IMG/VR virus record: IMGVR_UViG_3300025237_000001
Span: 1 to 64,000 of that record
DNA: 64,000 nt
Source of the DNA: a virus
Direction: 5' to 3' (one strand)
The position numbers and the translations under genes were made by a program. Shown here in pieces: positions 46,684-56,233 of this stretch. Under the pieces are notes generated by a model. The model saw only the letters and a list, made by a program, of their open reading frames with translations. It was not told where the DNA came from and did no database searches. Position 1 is the first letter of the stretch; each line of letters begins with the position of its first letter.

Positions 46684-48102
46684 TTAACCAATTCTTTCGT
46701 CAACTTGGTTCACAATATCAAAAGTAATTACGTTTTTAAGTGTTGATACTTCGTAGCTTGATTTTGCTTTAATATCGAGGTAATACCTTTGTGGTACTAG
46801 ACTTGCGGTATCCAATAAAAAATAATTATGGTTGAATGCAATCTCAACTGACGTATAATCAATTACAGTATATTCAGCGTTACCTTCTTTAATATAAATT
46901 CTATATTCTAAGGCATCTAAAACTTCTTGTTCGTTAACTGTATAAGGGACTCTAGCAGAAATTCTAATTTTTCTAACATCACCTCTGTTGATTTTTTCCT
47001 TGTCTTTAACTCCAGATACATTAAATGTAAAATCTAATGGGATTGAAGTATCAGAACCAAGACCATAATATTCACCAGCGTCCTTCAATTCAAATTCCAT
47101 TTCAATATCGGGTCTAGTAACACCGTTGATTACAACTCCTGACCAAACGTCTTCATATAGTACACAACCAATTGAAGTTGTTGGTACCATTAAATCGATT
47201 GAATAAACTCCTTGAGATATGTGAGTGATACCACTACTAGTAATAGCTGAAAATACATCACCTGAATTATCTAATATTGATACGCTCATACCTGACATAA
47301 CATCAACGTCTGTAGGTATTCCACCAACATTAACATATAAATAAAGTTTATTATTTTTATCTAGATAGAATTTACCTCTATCATCGTTGATTGTTTCTGA
47401 ATATCTACTTTCTACATAAGGTTCATAGAAAGTTTGTGTATGTCGAGTAAAGAACCCAACGTATTTTAAATTATCTAAGACATCATTTTCACGAGCCTCA
47501 TCAAATGCGATTCCTAACCCATTGTTAGTATCACCTGTTAAATATGCATTTACAATGTCAGTAACATCCATTTCAAGATTTTCATTACCATCTTCAAAGT
47601 GTTGTGTTACTAAGGTTTGTCCAGTCCATCCAGAGAATACACCACTACCATTAGCCCAAACAGTACCTGTCTCCGCTTCAATCCAATTTGAAGCAGCATT
47701 GCTATATACTGACGAATCAGATGAAGTGAAATATTTTTGACCAGCAAAATCATAACCCACACCTTCATCCCAAGGTTGGTTAACTGCAAATAAGTTTAAG
47801 TTGAAAGATGATGTTCTATCTTTACCATCACCAGTTTCTTTACTTAGTAAAGAATCATCGAATGTCCCAGTATTGGTCATTCTAAGTGTGTGTTTTAATT
47901 TAGATAAATCAGGATACATACCTTTATCTCTAAACGCTTCGATTCTTGAGGTATCGAATTGAAAGATATATCTTGTGAATAGTGGATTTTCAGTTGTCCA
48001 CACACCACCGTAAAATAATTCAGCTACAGGGTTTTTACCTGTATTGGTATTATCATTGTAAACCAGTGTGTTATTTCTATCGAAGTATGTTCTTAGTACC
48101 AT
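46684..48102 (-). CDS. virion structural protein, 472 aa
   Basis: A beta-rich protein. The opening reads like a phage-associated lectin or jelly-roll (TTENPLFTRYIFQFDTS, LKHTLRMTNTG), then NDRGKFYLDKNNKLYLYV and Ig-like segments further on. Many aromatic and Asn/Gly residues fit a virion surface or tail protein. It is followed by baseplate genes. The ATG at 48102 follows a TATTTATA box. The exact role (fibre, neck or decoration) is not resolved. Confidence 0.6.
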   Translation of the reverse strand: MVLRTYFDRNNTLVYNDNTNTGKNPVAELFYGGVWTTENPLFTRYIFQFDTSRIEAFRDKGMYPDLSKLKHTLRMTNTGTFDDSLLSKETGDGKDRTSSFNLNLFAVNQPWDEGVGYDFAGQKYFTSSDSSVYSNAASNWIEAETGTVWANGSGVFSGWTGQTLVTQHFEDGNENLEMDVTDIVNAYLTGDTNNGLGIAFDEARENDVLDNLKYVGFFTRHTQTFYEPYVESRYSETINDDRGKFYLDKNNKLYLYVNVGGIPTDVDVMSGMSVSILDNSGDVFSAITSSGITHISQGVYSIDLMVPTTSIGCVLYEDVWSGVVINGVTRPDIEMEFELKDAGEYYGLGSDTSIPLDFTFNVSGVKDKEKINRGDVRKIRISARVPYTVNEQEVLDALEYRIYIKEGNAEYTVIDYTSVEIAFNHNYFLLDTASLVPQRYYLDIKAKSSYEVSTLKNVITFDIVNQVDERIG

Positions 48103-48114
48103 TGTTTCTTTTAT

Positions 48115-48122
48115 TATAAATA
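48115..48122 (-). promoter_or_regulatory. TATTTAT(A/T) box (minus)
   Basis: TATTTATA on the minus strand, 12 nt before the ATG at 48102. Confidence 0.5.
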
Positions 48123-48123
48123 G

Positions 48124-48471
48124 TTAGTTATCTAGTAATAATTCGTAAATTGCTTTACGTTCTTCCAAACCCTCAATTAACAGTATTTCATAGTCTAATT
48201 TAGGACTAGTGTCGTCTGGTGGTATAATCCTACCACCGTATGCACCTCTAACTCTACCAATTATTTTTTTACTTTCAGCTAACAGTAATCTACTAATAAT
48301 AACATTTCTATTAAATTTAGATGTGATAGTGATATTATGATTTTCTAAATCTTCCTCCACCATTTCAAGTATAATTTCGAACATATCATCATCCATAGTA
48401 AAATTTATTAACGGTACTCCTAAACGCCCTTTAACCCATTTAAACATTTTTTCCAAATCAATTTTATTCAT
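48124..48471 (-). CDS. small virion/baseplate-module protein, 115 aa
   Basis: A helical, acidic protein with a Gly-rich turn (RVRGAYGGRIIPPDDTSP). It lies between the OB-fold hub protein and the structural protein, so it is probably part of the baseplate or tail. No family is recognised. Confidence 0.5.
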   Translation of the reverse strand: MNKIDLEKMFKWVKGRLGVPLINFTMDDDMFEIILEMVEEDLENHNITITSKFNRNVIISRLLLAESKKIIGRVRGAYGGRIIPPDDTSPKLDYEILLIEGLEERKAIYELLLDN

Positions 48472-48472
48472 A

Positions 48473-49414
48473 TTAATTAATCTTTATATTTTTGGATAGT
48501 ATTGACTCTAAATTAAATTCTAATAAAGTATCAATATCATTGGCACCAGAAAGGTCTTGTGGTTTCATACCTGGAAATGCATGAACATGATTAATAAAAG
48601 CATTAATAAAAACCTTTATTAAATCAATTAAATTATCACCAAATACCAAAGGATGTGCATTATTAATTATTTTTTGCATTTCTATATCTGTAATCATAGA
48701 TTCTTGGTCGTTTAACTTAAACCTAGGACTACCATTTTCGTGTGTTAATAAATTAATTTTATTACTCACAACGTTGATTACTCCACCAAGTTTTGATTCT
48801 TGATTTTCTGTTTCTTCACGTAACGTTACATCGTGTTTAATTTGAATAAATGATGGATTGACTTTGTTAAATTTTGGTATTTCACCAATAATAACTTTTG
48901 AGTCGAATTGACCCGCTCTTAATACAATTTCTTTTTCTTTTAAAAGTATATCAGAATTGTTTCTACCTTGAATCGCAATAGTGTCTAATTGTGGGTATAC
49001 TCCTTTGTTTTCTGGGATAGTATCAGGTGAAGCTTTTGCTTCTTTTATACCACTAGATAATGTTGACCTTGCAGAAAATAAATCACTTTCTTTATATAGG
49101 TTTTGTGGTTGTGAAATAATTGGACCTAAATATAATCTATCTATAAATGGATTCTTAACATCTGGTATGAAAACTAATACAGTCTCACCCACTTTAGGTA
49201 TGATATGAATGAATTTTTGGAGCATAGGGAATGCAAAGCCTAATTGTGACCCTGATAAGGTATCATCTATACCAATTATACGCACTTTAATGCGATTTGC
49301 GCCTAGTTCATCAATATTTGATGTAACCTTACCATAATAGAAGATAGTGGTCTCTAAACGTCCTCTAGAGCCTTGGTTATATATACTAGTACCACCGAAT
49401 GCAAACTTACTCAT
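48473..49414 (-). CDS. baseplate hub OB-fold protein (gp5-like N-domain)
   Basis: The N-terminal domain (about residues 24-110) matches the gp5/VgrG OB-fold: YYGKVTSNIDELGANRIKVRIIG, FAFPMLQKFIHIIPKVGETVLVFIPD and NPFIDRLYLGP. A strand-repeat region follows (about 150-260). No lysozyme domain is present, unlike T4 gp5. It probably forms the base of the tail spike. Its start overlaps the 56-aa gene (TAATG). Confidence 0.75.
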   Translation of the reverse strand: MSKFAFGGTSIYNQGSRGRLETTIFYYGKVTSNIDELGANRIKVRIIGIDDTLSGSQLGFAFPMLQKFIHIIPKVGETVLVFIPDVKNPFIDRLYLGPIISQPQNLYKESDLFSARSTLSSGIKEAKASPDTIPENKGVYPQLDTIAIQGRNNSDILLKEKEIVLRAGQFDSKVIIGEIPKFNKVNPSFIQIKHDVTLREETENQESKLGGVINVVSNKINLLTHENGSPRFKLNDQESMITDIEMQKIINNAHPLVFGDNLIDLIKVFINAFINHVHAFPGMKPQDLSGANDIDTLLEFNLESILSKNIKIN

Positions 49415-49584
49415 TATCTTTGTAATCTTTTATCTAACACCGCTTTACTTTTAATGAAATCAGCGTCCATATTATCCATTTTATCAAGCAATTGCTTGAT
49501 TCTTAATCTTATCGCCTCATACTCTTCTTTCATCTTAACATGTGATGCTGCGATATCTGTATTTGACATTGTTTCGTAATTCAT
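49414..49584 (-). CDS. coiled-coil protein, 56 aa
   Basis: A short charged helix (MNYETMSNTDIAAS..., then KMKEEYEAIRLRIKQLLDKM). The stop overlaps the hub-protein start (TAATG), and the ATG is 3 nt after the preceding stop. It may be a small baseplate or chaperone component. Supported by coupling. Confidence 0.55.
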   Translation of the reverse strand: MNYETMSNTDIAASHVKMKEEYEAIRLRIKQLLDKMDNMDADFIKSKAVLDKRLQR

Positions 49585-49587
49585 AAT

Positions 49588-49992
49588 TTATCTAATTACA
49601 CCTTCACCAACACCCATATTAGTGGTTGCTCCTTGACTTATTACTGGTCCACCCATGTTCCCTAGACCTGTTGTGGTTACTTGAACACCTGGCGGTACCA
49701 CGATTTCTATCTTAGCATCCAATTGTAATGCACTTACAACTTCTTCAACCATTATAGCGACCATAGATTCCATAATATTAGTATTCTCAGAGAAAATATT
49801 ACCTACTGGCGCACCCGCTTCTGACTGTCTAGCTATAACGTTTGAAGCAATATTCCTAGCACTCAAACCAGGTTTTAATCTAGCTCCAACCATAACTAAT
49901 TGAGGTGGTAGACTTTGAACAGGAGTTCTAGGTACTGCGAAAGCTGCTTTTAATGTATTAATAACATTACTCATTGAACTTTTTTGTGTCAT
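49588..49992 (-). CDS. hypothetical baseplate-module protein, 134 aa
   Basis: A neutral protein rich in Ala, Val, Pro and Gly with LPPQLVMVGARLKPGLSARNIASNVI near the start and a Gly/Thr-rich end. It is placed between the hub protein and a large helical protein. No function is assigned. Confidence 0.5.
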   Translation of the reverse strand: MTQKSSMSNVINTLKAAFAVPRTPVQSLPPQLVMVGARLKPGLSARNIASNVIARQSEAGAPVGNIFSENTNIMESMVAIMVEEVVSALQLDAKIEIVVPPGVQVTTTGLGNMGGPVISQGATTNMGVGEGVIR

Positions 49993-50002
49993 ATATTTAT
50001 TA

Positions 50003-51445
50003 TTATACTAATCCTGATAACTGTCTAAGTATATCAGTTGGGACACCGACTAGACTAGCTACTTGTGCCTTTTTATATTTTGTTTTTTCTATTTGCGTTT
50101 TAAGAATATTATCAGTTACTAGTTTTTTAATTTCTTTAAGAACCACAGCCATTAGTATCACTACCACCGCATCTCTTATAGTATTTAATACAGATGTCAA
50201 TAAGACATTATTTTTTTTCATAAAATCTTCAGTGTTGGTAAACGTCTCACCGTAAATAATAGCATGGTTTACCGCTAATATTACCGCTAATTTAGGAGAT
50301 AATATTACATTAACAATTGCAGTCATTAACTGTTTTAACATTTCTTCGATAAAAGAAAGTTTAATTGTTAATCTATCTTGGTTTTCAACGTTTTCAGCTG
50401 ACTCATCAGCTAGGTTATCTAATCCTTCTCTAACAACGATTAAAATCTCTTCCATTAGTTGTGGTGTTGTTGGTTGTGCTTCTAACACATCCAATTGAGC
50501 GTTCAAGGAACTTAACGTATCAAAAGATACAGTTGATGGTGTGTTACCACAAGTGGTAACTATTCTCATGCCACTTCGTCTAAGTTCAGCTCTATAATCA
50601 ATTGACGATAGTTGTTCATTTGAGAATTTATAATAACTGTCATCAATTATGATTTCGTCATCAGTATTTATAATTCTATTAACTATATCCTCGATTCTAA
50701 TCTCGTTTCTAATTTGTTCCGAATCCTTATCCGTTTGTACACTAACCACACCAAATATCGACTCTATAATATTGTTGATTAATTTAGCCGAATTAAATAA
50801 TTGAATACTATCGATGTAATCATTATTTAAATCTGGTAATTTTTTATTATTTACATAATAAGAACTTGGTTTAACATTTAATGAATTATTAGGTTCGCCA
50901 TTGGAACCTTGTTCATCAAATCTAATCTCTAATATGTCTTGATTGGTAGTTTGTAGTCCCCAAGGGCTGGTAGCTCCACCACCTTGAATAACGTTGTATA
51001 AGTATGTGTTAAAATCAGTACTATTTAAACCTTGGTCTACATCATTATAAAGTAACGCACCTTCGTTAGTCGTTGGGTCTGTTTTAAACATGTCTAAGTA
51101 ATCAATCTTATCTAATTCTAAAGTGACACCATCGTTGATAAAGAAATCAGGGATAGATGGGTTTACACTACAGCTAACCATAGATTTTAATGATTTCTTA
51201 AGTGCTTGTTTAATGTCTAATTCAATTTCATCTAAGTTATGGGTTAATATATCAACCAAAGATTCTTTCAATGCTTCAAAACCCGTTAAAGCCTTAACTA
51301 AATCAGTTAAGAAATTTAAACTATTTGCGGCTTGAGATATTGAAGCTATGGAATTGGAAATAGAGGTTATGGGGAATCCTTCAGCAGAAACCCTTAATGC
51401 GGCAATTTGACCGAAAACATCAGATTTTTCTTGGGTGATATCCAT
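50003..51445 (-). CDS. large helical virion/baseplate-module protein, 480 aa
   Basis: Helical at both ends, with a strand-rich middle (about residues 100-200, including GLNSTDFNTYLYNVIQGGG and SPWG). A long hydrophobic helix lies near the C-terminus (about 425-445). It is part of the tail/baseplate cluster. The pattern GG...PWG recalls phage tail proteins of this size, but I cannot name a homolog. Confidence 0.55.
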   Translation of the reverse strand: MDITQEKSDVFGQIAALRVSAEGFPITSISNSIASISQAANSLNFLTDLVKALTGFEALKESLVDILTHNLDEIELDIKQALKKSLKSMVSCSVNPSIPDFFINDGVTLELDKIDYLDMFKTDPTTNEGALLYNDVDQGLNSTDFNTYLYNVIQGGGATSPWGLQTTNQDILEIRFDEQGSNGEPNNSLNVKPSSYYVNNKKLPDLNNDYIDSIQLFNSAKLINNIIESIFGVVSVQTDKDSEQIRNEIRIEDIVNRIINTDDEIIIDDSYYKFSNEQLSSIDYRAELRRSGMRIVTTCGNTPSTVSFDTLSSLNAQLDVLEAQPTTPQLMEEILIVVREGLDNLADESAENVENQDRLTIKLSFIEEMLKQLMTAIVNVILSPKLAVILAVNHAIIYGETFTNTEDFMKKNNVLLTSVLNTIRDAVVVILMAVVLKEIKKLVTDNILKTQIEKTKYKKAQVASLVGVPTDILRQLSGLV

Positions 51446-51451
51446 TATAAA

Positions 51452-51826
51452 TTATTTAGTTTCTTGGTTTTTTTCAGCCTTGATTAACTCTCTAATATTT
51501 GCAAAAGCATCTTTTCCAACTATTTCTGGATTATTGGTCATTGCAGCTGCAACGTCACCACTATGTTTAAGTACATCACTTTGAAGTTTCCCAATATCAA
51601 GTTTAGTTTTGATAGCGTCCATTTTCTGTTTTAATGCATCTGTTTTAGCTTTGGCAATTTTAACCAAATCGTCAGTGTCCTCTATGTTCTGAGCAGCACC
51701 AACTTCATTTACTATTTTTTGTGCATCTTTTATTTGTGTACAAACATTGTTGTATACTTCTTGTAAAACACTTTGAAGTGAATCAGTATTATTCACTTCT
51801 ATTTTTTGTCTTGTAGTTCTAGGCAT
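51452..51826 (-). CDS. coiled-coil protein, 124 aa
   Basis: Almost entirely helical, with heptad-like patterns (about residues 15-95). It begins with a basic MPRTTRQK segment. The TATTTATA box at 51843-51850 and the sigma-gene terminator just upstream make it the first gene of the baseplate unit. The function is unknown. Confidence 0.5.
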   Translation of the reverse strand: MPRTTRQKIEVNNTDSLQSVLQEVYNNVCTQIKDAQKIVNEVGAAQNIEDTDDLVKIAKAKTDALKQKMDAIKTKLDIGKLQSDVLKHSGDVAAAMTNNPEIVGKDAFANIRELIKAEKNQETK

Positions 51827-51842
51827 AATGTATCGTTTTAAT

Positions 51843-51850
51843 TATAAATA
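51843..51850 (-). promoter_or_regulatory. TATTTAT(A/T) box (minus)
   Basis: TATTTATA on the minus strand, between the sigma-gene terminator and the ATG at 51826. Confidence 0.5.
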
Positions 51851-51856
51851 GCTAGA

Positions 51857-51880
51857 AAAAGGGTTTTAATTACAAAAAAC
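51857..51880 (-). terminator. rho-independent terminator after the sigma gene
   Basis: GGGTTTT and AAAACCC form the stem and a T-run follows on the minus strand. The stem starts within the stop region of the sigma gene. Confidence 0.7.
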
Positions 51881-52610
51881 CCTCTTCAATCTTATCACTT
51901 TTAACTAATTCATAAATCATTTTATACCTACGCATTGCGATTCTAATGTCTTTAGTTATTAGATTCGTATTTTCTCTAATGGTAGCTAGTATAACATTCT
52001 TGTTAAATTTAGCTCCACCTAGTGATGAAAATAACATTTCCCAATTGTTAAGAATATCTAACAAAGCTTCACCAACTCTTCGTTCATTCTCAGTCATTTT
52101 CTTCTTGTTGCCAAGTCCTTCACCATCAAGTTCTTTCTGTATTTCCTCACATATTGTATTAATCAAATCTGATAAACCATAATCGGTATCAGGTAAATGA
52201 TATACAAACTCATCCTTCTCATGAATTTTGGTAATTGAAGTGTCAAAATCTAAGGTTTGGTTAAGCATTTTCGTGTCTTTAATCATTAACCCTAAGATGT
52301 AATGTTTACATATAGTTCCGTAATAAGAGTATGCACGTTTACCCTTAGTAGTATCAAACTTATCAGCCTTAAGAATTAAGTATGATAACGTATCGCTATG
52401 TAGGTTTTCAAACGTGTAACTCTTTCGGTATAATTTATATCGTCTAATTATAGATTCAATCATTATATCAAATGCATCTCTTAGGTGTTCGTTATAAATT
52501 TTATTTCGAATTGCTGGGTCTTCCTCATTTAAAAATTCCACAACAGCTTTTTCTTGTTCTTCACCAAAATATAAACCATTCTTTCTTTTACGCCCTCTTT
52601 TAATTGCCAT
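51870..52610 (-). CDS. sigma factor-like protein (gp55-type, late transcription)
   Basis: A 246-residue protein with a sigma-70 region-2 pattern: DKFDTTKGKRAYSYYGTICKHYILGLMIKD (from about residue 84 to 115), preceded by a helix with ENLHSDTLSYLILKA. The basic N-terminus (MAIKRGRKRKNG) and C-terminal helices fit small phage sigma factors such as T4 gp55, which directs late promoters. It is the best candidate to recognise the TATTTAT(A/T) boxes. It is followed by its own terminator. Confidence 0.8.
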   Translation of the reverse strand: MAIKRGRKRKNGLYFGEEQEKAVVEFLNEEDPAIRNKIYNEHLRDAFDIMIESIIRRYKLYRKSYTFENLHSDTLSYLILKADKFDTTKGKRAYSYYGTICKHYILGLMIKDTKMLNQTLDFDTSITKIHEKDEFVYHLPDTDYGLSDLINTICEEIQKELDGEGLGNKKKMTENERRVGEALLDILNNWEMLFSSLGGAKFNKNVILATIRENTNLITKDIRIAMRRYKMIYELVKSDKIEEGFL

Positions 52611-52616
52611 TAATAT

Positions 52617-53402
52617 TTAATCTTTTTTTTCATAAAGAATTTCCCTATCGTTAATATGAAAACATTCTCTTTTTGCTAAAGTTAACCACCATCTGTATTC
52701 ATCTTCTGATAATTCTTTTTTATAGTTTGAGAAAAGAGCACCTTCTCTCTCGTTGACATGTTTATATCCGTTTTTAGGGATTACCATAACTCTACAAGAA
52801 TTATGTGTCATTCGTAATAAATATTCATAAATGAAACTTAGTTTAATACTTTCTTTTAACCCACCATAATCATCGTATGCCTCTTTTAATACAGCCATAC
52901 CATCAATACTAAAGTTTTGAAATCTTAATAATGCAGCATTATCTAAAAACCCCATTTCATCACAAAATTGTGAAGCCCAAACTGGTTCGTTTGTAAAGCC
53001 CATGAAGTTATCTTCAGGCGTTACTTCAACTATAATTGGTAAGAAGATTGTTACATCAGGATTATCATCCCTGTATTTAATTACATTGTCAACCCAAATG
53101 TTAGATAATTCATCGTCTTGTTCTAAGAACACAAACCATTCAGTTTTACATTCCTTTACACCAAGATTAAATTGAGCTTGGAAATTAGTATTCCCTTTGT
53201 TTGCAATAATTTTACAATTAACTGCAATATCTTTGGTTAATTTCTTAACTAATTTTTGGTCATCAGATTTATCTTTAACCACAATAATTAAAGTATCTGG
53301 CAACACTTTTTGTGAAGTCACACTTTGTATAGCTCTTGCTAAAAATATTTCATCAGCATTGAATACTGGTAAAATTACACTTATTTCGTTTGTCTCTTTC
53401 AT
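52617..53402 (-). CDS. glycosyltransferase family 2-like
   Basis: A GT-A fold enzyme with SVILPVFNADEIFLARAIQSV at the start and FVFLEQDDELS (about residues 86-96) as the metal-binding DxD-like site. It transfers a sugar from a nucleotide donor. It opens the glycan locus on its distal side. The acceptor is unknown, possibly a phage surface or DNA-attached glycan. Confidence 0.8.
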   Translation of the reverse strand: MKETNEISVILPVFNADEIFLARAIQSVTSQKVLPDTLIIVVKDKSDDQKLVKKLTKDIAVNCKIIANKGNTNFQAQFNLGVKECKTEWFVFLEQDDELSNIWVDNVIKYRDDNPDVTIFLPIIVEVTPEDNFMGFTNEPVWASQFCDEMGFLDNAALLRFQNFSIDGMAVLKEAYDDYGGLKESIKLSFIYEYLLRMTHNSCRVMVIPKNGYKHVNEREGALFSNYKKELSEDEYRWWLTLAKRECFHINDREILYEKKD

Positions 53403-53403
53403 A

Positions 53404-54495
53404 TTATTTTGTTTTTTCAGATTCTATTTTTAAAATTGTTTCAAATTCAACTTTTCTATCAGATACGAATTTAGAATATAATCCTTCAATCGCTTTATCT
53501 TCATTTTCTTTCGTGTATATGTCTTTTGAATCGCTTACAGCGTCTAAAAATGAATCGGTAAGAGAATCATCTAACCATGCTTTCATATAGTCAGCTATTA
53601 AATCAGGAATAGCTAAGGCACTATTTGTCCAAATACCATTATTTTTTAATTTGATGACTTGTTTATCATCTGACTCATCTTGCATCCATTCAGGAATCAT
53701 TTCAGGAATCTTCCCAATAACTGGTGTATCACATTGAATTGCTTCTAATGGGAATGTTCCAAAACTTGAAATATCATCAACCCAAACAGCTAAACATGAT
53801 TCACCTAAAGTTTCAGCAAACGTTTTCCTTGGTAAACCTCTTAATTCCCTAAACGTAACCCACTTATACATTGGGTAACGAAGATAGAATGATTTAACAA
53901 TACTTAACGCTTCTTTTTGGTCTCTAGTTAAAATAGAGATAACTGGTTTTTTAATCTTAGTACTAGGTTTAAAATACTCAGGAATAGCTGGGTTAATTAC
54001 GTGAGTCTTAATCCTTGGGAATAATTCTTTAATGTAACTAGCTTGCTTATCTGTTGTTGTAATAACATCCCAGAAACCGTAGTTAATATCCCATCTTTCA
54101 TTAATCTTTAACAATTCTAAAATATAGGTGTAAGATTGTGATAACACAATTTTCTTACAAGGCATTTGTTTAACGCTTTCCATTACATTAGAGAAAATCT
54201 CAGGTACTATTAAATAATCAATAGCCTTTAAGTTTAAATCTTGGTTTTCGATTGAACAATGAGGTAGCGAAGCATAGGTTTCACCTAGCCAATCACCAAC
54301 ACCTTGATAATCATTTTTGTCATGTAATATTGAAGCTCTGTAACCTAATTCATTTAACACTTTAACGTGCTCATAAATGTTAGCAATAGCTGCCGTAGGG
54401 TTACCTTTAGTGTCTAAAGTGTAAAAATAGAAATCGAAATTTTTATTATCGATACTTTCTATTAATTCTAAAATCTTTTTGTGCTTATCTTCCAT
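53404..54495 (-). CDS. glycosyltransferase (GT-B/GT4-like)
   Basis: A 363-residue protein with a Rossmann-like second half and a region reading FGTFPLEAIQCDTPVIGKIPEM (about residues 245-266), the donor-binding E-x7-E-type motif of GT4 enzymes. The N-terminal half has HVKVLNELGYRASILH. The sugar specificity is unknown. Confidence 0.7.
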   Translation of the reverse strand: MEDKHKKILELIESIDNKNFDFYFYTLDTKGNPTAAIANIYEHVKVLNELGYRASILHDKNDYQGVGDWLGETYASLPHCSIENQDLNLKAIDYLIVPEIFSNVMESVKQMPCKKIVLSQSYTYILELLKINERWDINYGFWDVITTTDKQASYIKELFPRIKTHVINPAIPEYFKPSTKIKKPVISILTRDQKEALSIVKSFYLRYPMYKWVTFRELRGLPRKTFAETLGESCLAVWVDDISSFGTFPLEAIQCDTPVIGKIPEMIPEWMQDESDDKQVIKLKNNGIWTNSALAIPDLIADYMKAWLDDSLTDSFLDAVSDSKDIYTKENEDKAIEGLYSKFVSDRKVEFETILKIESEKTK

Positions 54496-54496
54496 C

Positions 54497-54871
54497 TTAA
54501 TCTAATTTTTTTAATATATCGTAAGCTAATAATGTGTTAAAAGCTAACTTAAATCTAATACTAGTTTTTCCTAAACTAGAATCACCCAATTTTGGGTCTT
54601 CTTCATAACTCTCATCTCCTATATCTGAAATGAAATTTCTTATAATTTCAAATCTAACACCGTCAATTTCTTTATGTTTTATATGTTCTCTTATTGTTGT
54701 TTCTGTGGATTGTATTATTCCATTTTTGTCCATTACTTCAACAATGTCTTTGGTAAATATTTTACCAACATCACCTTTTTTTATTTTACCTTTTACGTCC
54801 TTATCCAATAATAGAATATTGTCTAATTCCGCAAAATCAATATAGTATACTTCACCAAATAATTCTATCAT
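54497..54871 (-). CDS. hypothetical protein, 124 aa
   Basis: A charged soluble protein of mixed structure. It overlaps the next gene start by 4 nt and lies between glycosyltransferase and phosphatase-like genes. The family is not recognised. Confidence 0.5.
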   Translation of the reverse strand: MIELFGEVYYIDFAELDNILLLDKDVKGKIKKGDVGKIFTKDIVEVMDKNGIIQSTETTIREHIKHKEIDGVRFEIIRNFISDIGDESYEEDPKLGDSSLGKTSIRFKLAFNTLLAYDILKKLD

Positions 54872-55440
54872 TCTACTATCTCATTAAATGTAACTTCGTC
54901 AGTAACGAAATCTAGAATACTATCCAATGAAAAATCAGCTTCAGTATCCGTGTTATAACTGGCATTTATCTTAACTGATATTTTACCTTCTGGTTTAGCT
55001 TCTAAAGCTATTGGGTTTGCAGTAACTAATATGTCAATGTCATCCCATTTTTTTGCAGTATCCGTAACGAATTTAATGTTATTTCCAGTGAAACCTAATT
55101 TAGATAAAAAGAATAATGTTGAAGGTCTGCTCTTATGTGCGTCTCTACTAATCATTACAACTTCATGTTCTTCGTCATCATTTATCTCTGAAATAAACTT
55201 ATTTAAAATCGTACCAATGTTATTGTGCAATTGGTCTGCGTGTGCAAAAATTTCCATTGGTGCATCGCTGTATAAAAACTCATTAAGTTTTGTTTCGTTG
55301 GGAAATGGAAAGAATTTAATTAAATCCCATTCATCTACATCAACTTCATCTAAATCTGCTTTATAGTATTTACCATAAACATATTTAAATTGTCCTATAA
55401 AGTCTCTTATTACTTCATTTAGTGTTATTCCTATTTTCAT
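54868..55440 (-). CDS. HAD-like protein without the usual nucleophile, 190 aa
   Basis: The topology resembles 5'-nucleotidase-like HAD proteins. It opens KIGITLNEVIRDFIGQ and later has EVVMISRDAHKSRPSTLFFLSKLGF (about residues 92-116) and DDIDILVTANPIAL. The N-terminal DxD is replaced by T-L-N, so classical catalysis would be lost. A binding protein or a different fold remains possible. Confidence 0.45.
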   Translation of the reverse strand: MKIGITLNEVIRDFIGQFKYVYGKYYKADLDEVDVDEWDLIKFFPFPNETKLNEFLYSDAPMEIFAHADQLHNNIGTILNKFISEINDDEEHEVVMISRDAHKSRPSTLFFLSKLGFTGNNIKFVTDTAKKWDDIDILVTANPIALEAKPEGKISVKINASYNTDTEADFSLDSILDFVTDEVTFNEIVE

Positions 55441-55482
55441 ATTACTATTTTAATAAAAAATTCGTCAAAGTAAACATAATGT

Positions 55483-56202
55483 TTAATCTTTGTCAGTTTT
55501 TTTGTAATTATTCACAATCTTTGTTATTAGTGGGTTTCTAACAATATCATTCTCATCAAATTCAAAGAACCCGATTTCTGGAATATTGTTATGTCTATTC
55601 ATCGCATCATATAACCCAGTTTTCTCAATAGAATCATATCTATCGGATTGGTCCATATCACCAGAAATTATAAATTTAGAACCATAGCCGATTCTAGTTA
55701 AAAGCGTCTTCATTTGAGATGCTGACATATTCTGAGCTTCCTCCACAATTAAAATGGAATTATCAATCGACTTACCTCTAATGAAACCTAATGCTTCACC
55801 GATAAGTTCTTCAGACTCTTCTAATTTAATTCTTTTTTCTTTGGAAACTAATTTATCAACAATATCAATCGATGATGCTAAGTATGGTGCTAATTTTTCT
55901 TTTAAATTACCTGGTAAGAAACCAAGGTTCTCTTCAGCTTCAACAGCTGGTGTGATAATTAGTATTTTTCTAAAGGATGTTGTAGTGTCTTGAAGTAATT
56001 GAATTGCTGCTGCGATTGCTATATAGGATTTTCCTACACCAGCTGGTCCAGCACAAATTATTATTTCTCGGTCCTTTATTAATTTAACGTATTCTTTTTG
56101 TTTTACGTTCTTACATTTTAAAACTAGTTTTTTAGGTAATATTTTATTTACCTCATAAACCTTAGATTTAACTGTATCGGTACTTACTTGTCTTTTTGCC
56201 AT
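55483..56202 (-). CDS. phoH: PhoH-like ATPase
   Basis: A PhoH-family P-loop protein of 239 residues with CAGPAGVGKSYIAIA (about residues 50-64), LIITPAVEAEENLGFLPG (about 82-99), ILIVEEAQNMS (about 148-158) and FIISGDMDQSD. PhoH proteins are common in phages, and RNA helicase or RNase-linked roles have been proposed. The ATG at 56202 lies directly after the T-run of a hairpin that looks like a terminator, so its expression may be attenuated. Confidence 0.9.
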   Translation of the reverse strand: MAKRQVSTDTVKSKVYEVNKILPKKLVLKCKNVKQKEYVKLIKDREIIICAGPAGVGKSYIAIAAAIQLLQDTTTSFRKILIITPAVEAEENLGFLPGNLKEKLAPYLASSIDIVDKLVSKEKRIKLEESEELIGEALGFIRGKSIDNSILIVEEAQNMSASQMKTLLTRIGYGSKFIISGDMDQSDRYDSIEKTGLYDAMNRHNNIPEIGFFEFDENDIVRNPLITKIVNNYKKTDKD

Positions 56203-56233
56203 AAAAAAATGTGAACTTATTGATAAGTTCACA
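56203..56233 (-). terminator. terminator-like hairpin at the phoH start
   Basis: TGTGAACTTAT and ATAAGTTCACA form an 11-bp stem with a 2-nt loop and a T7 run that abuts the phoH ATG on the minus strand. It could end transcription from the upstream gene or hide the phoH start. Confidence 0.7.
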
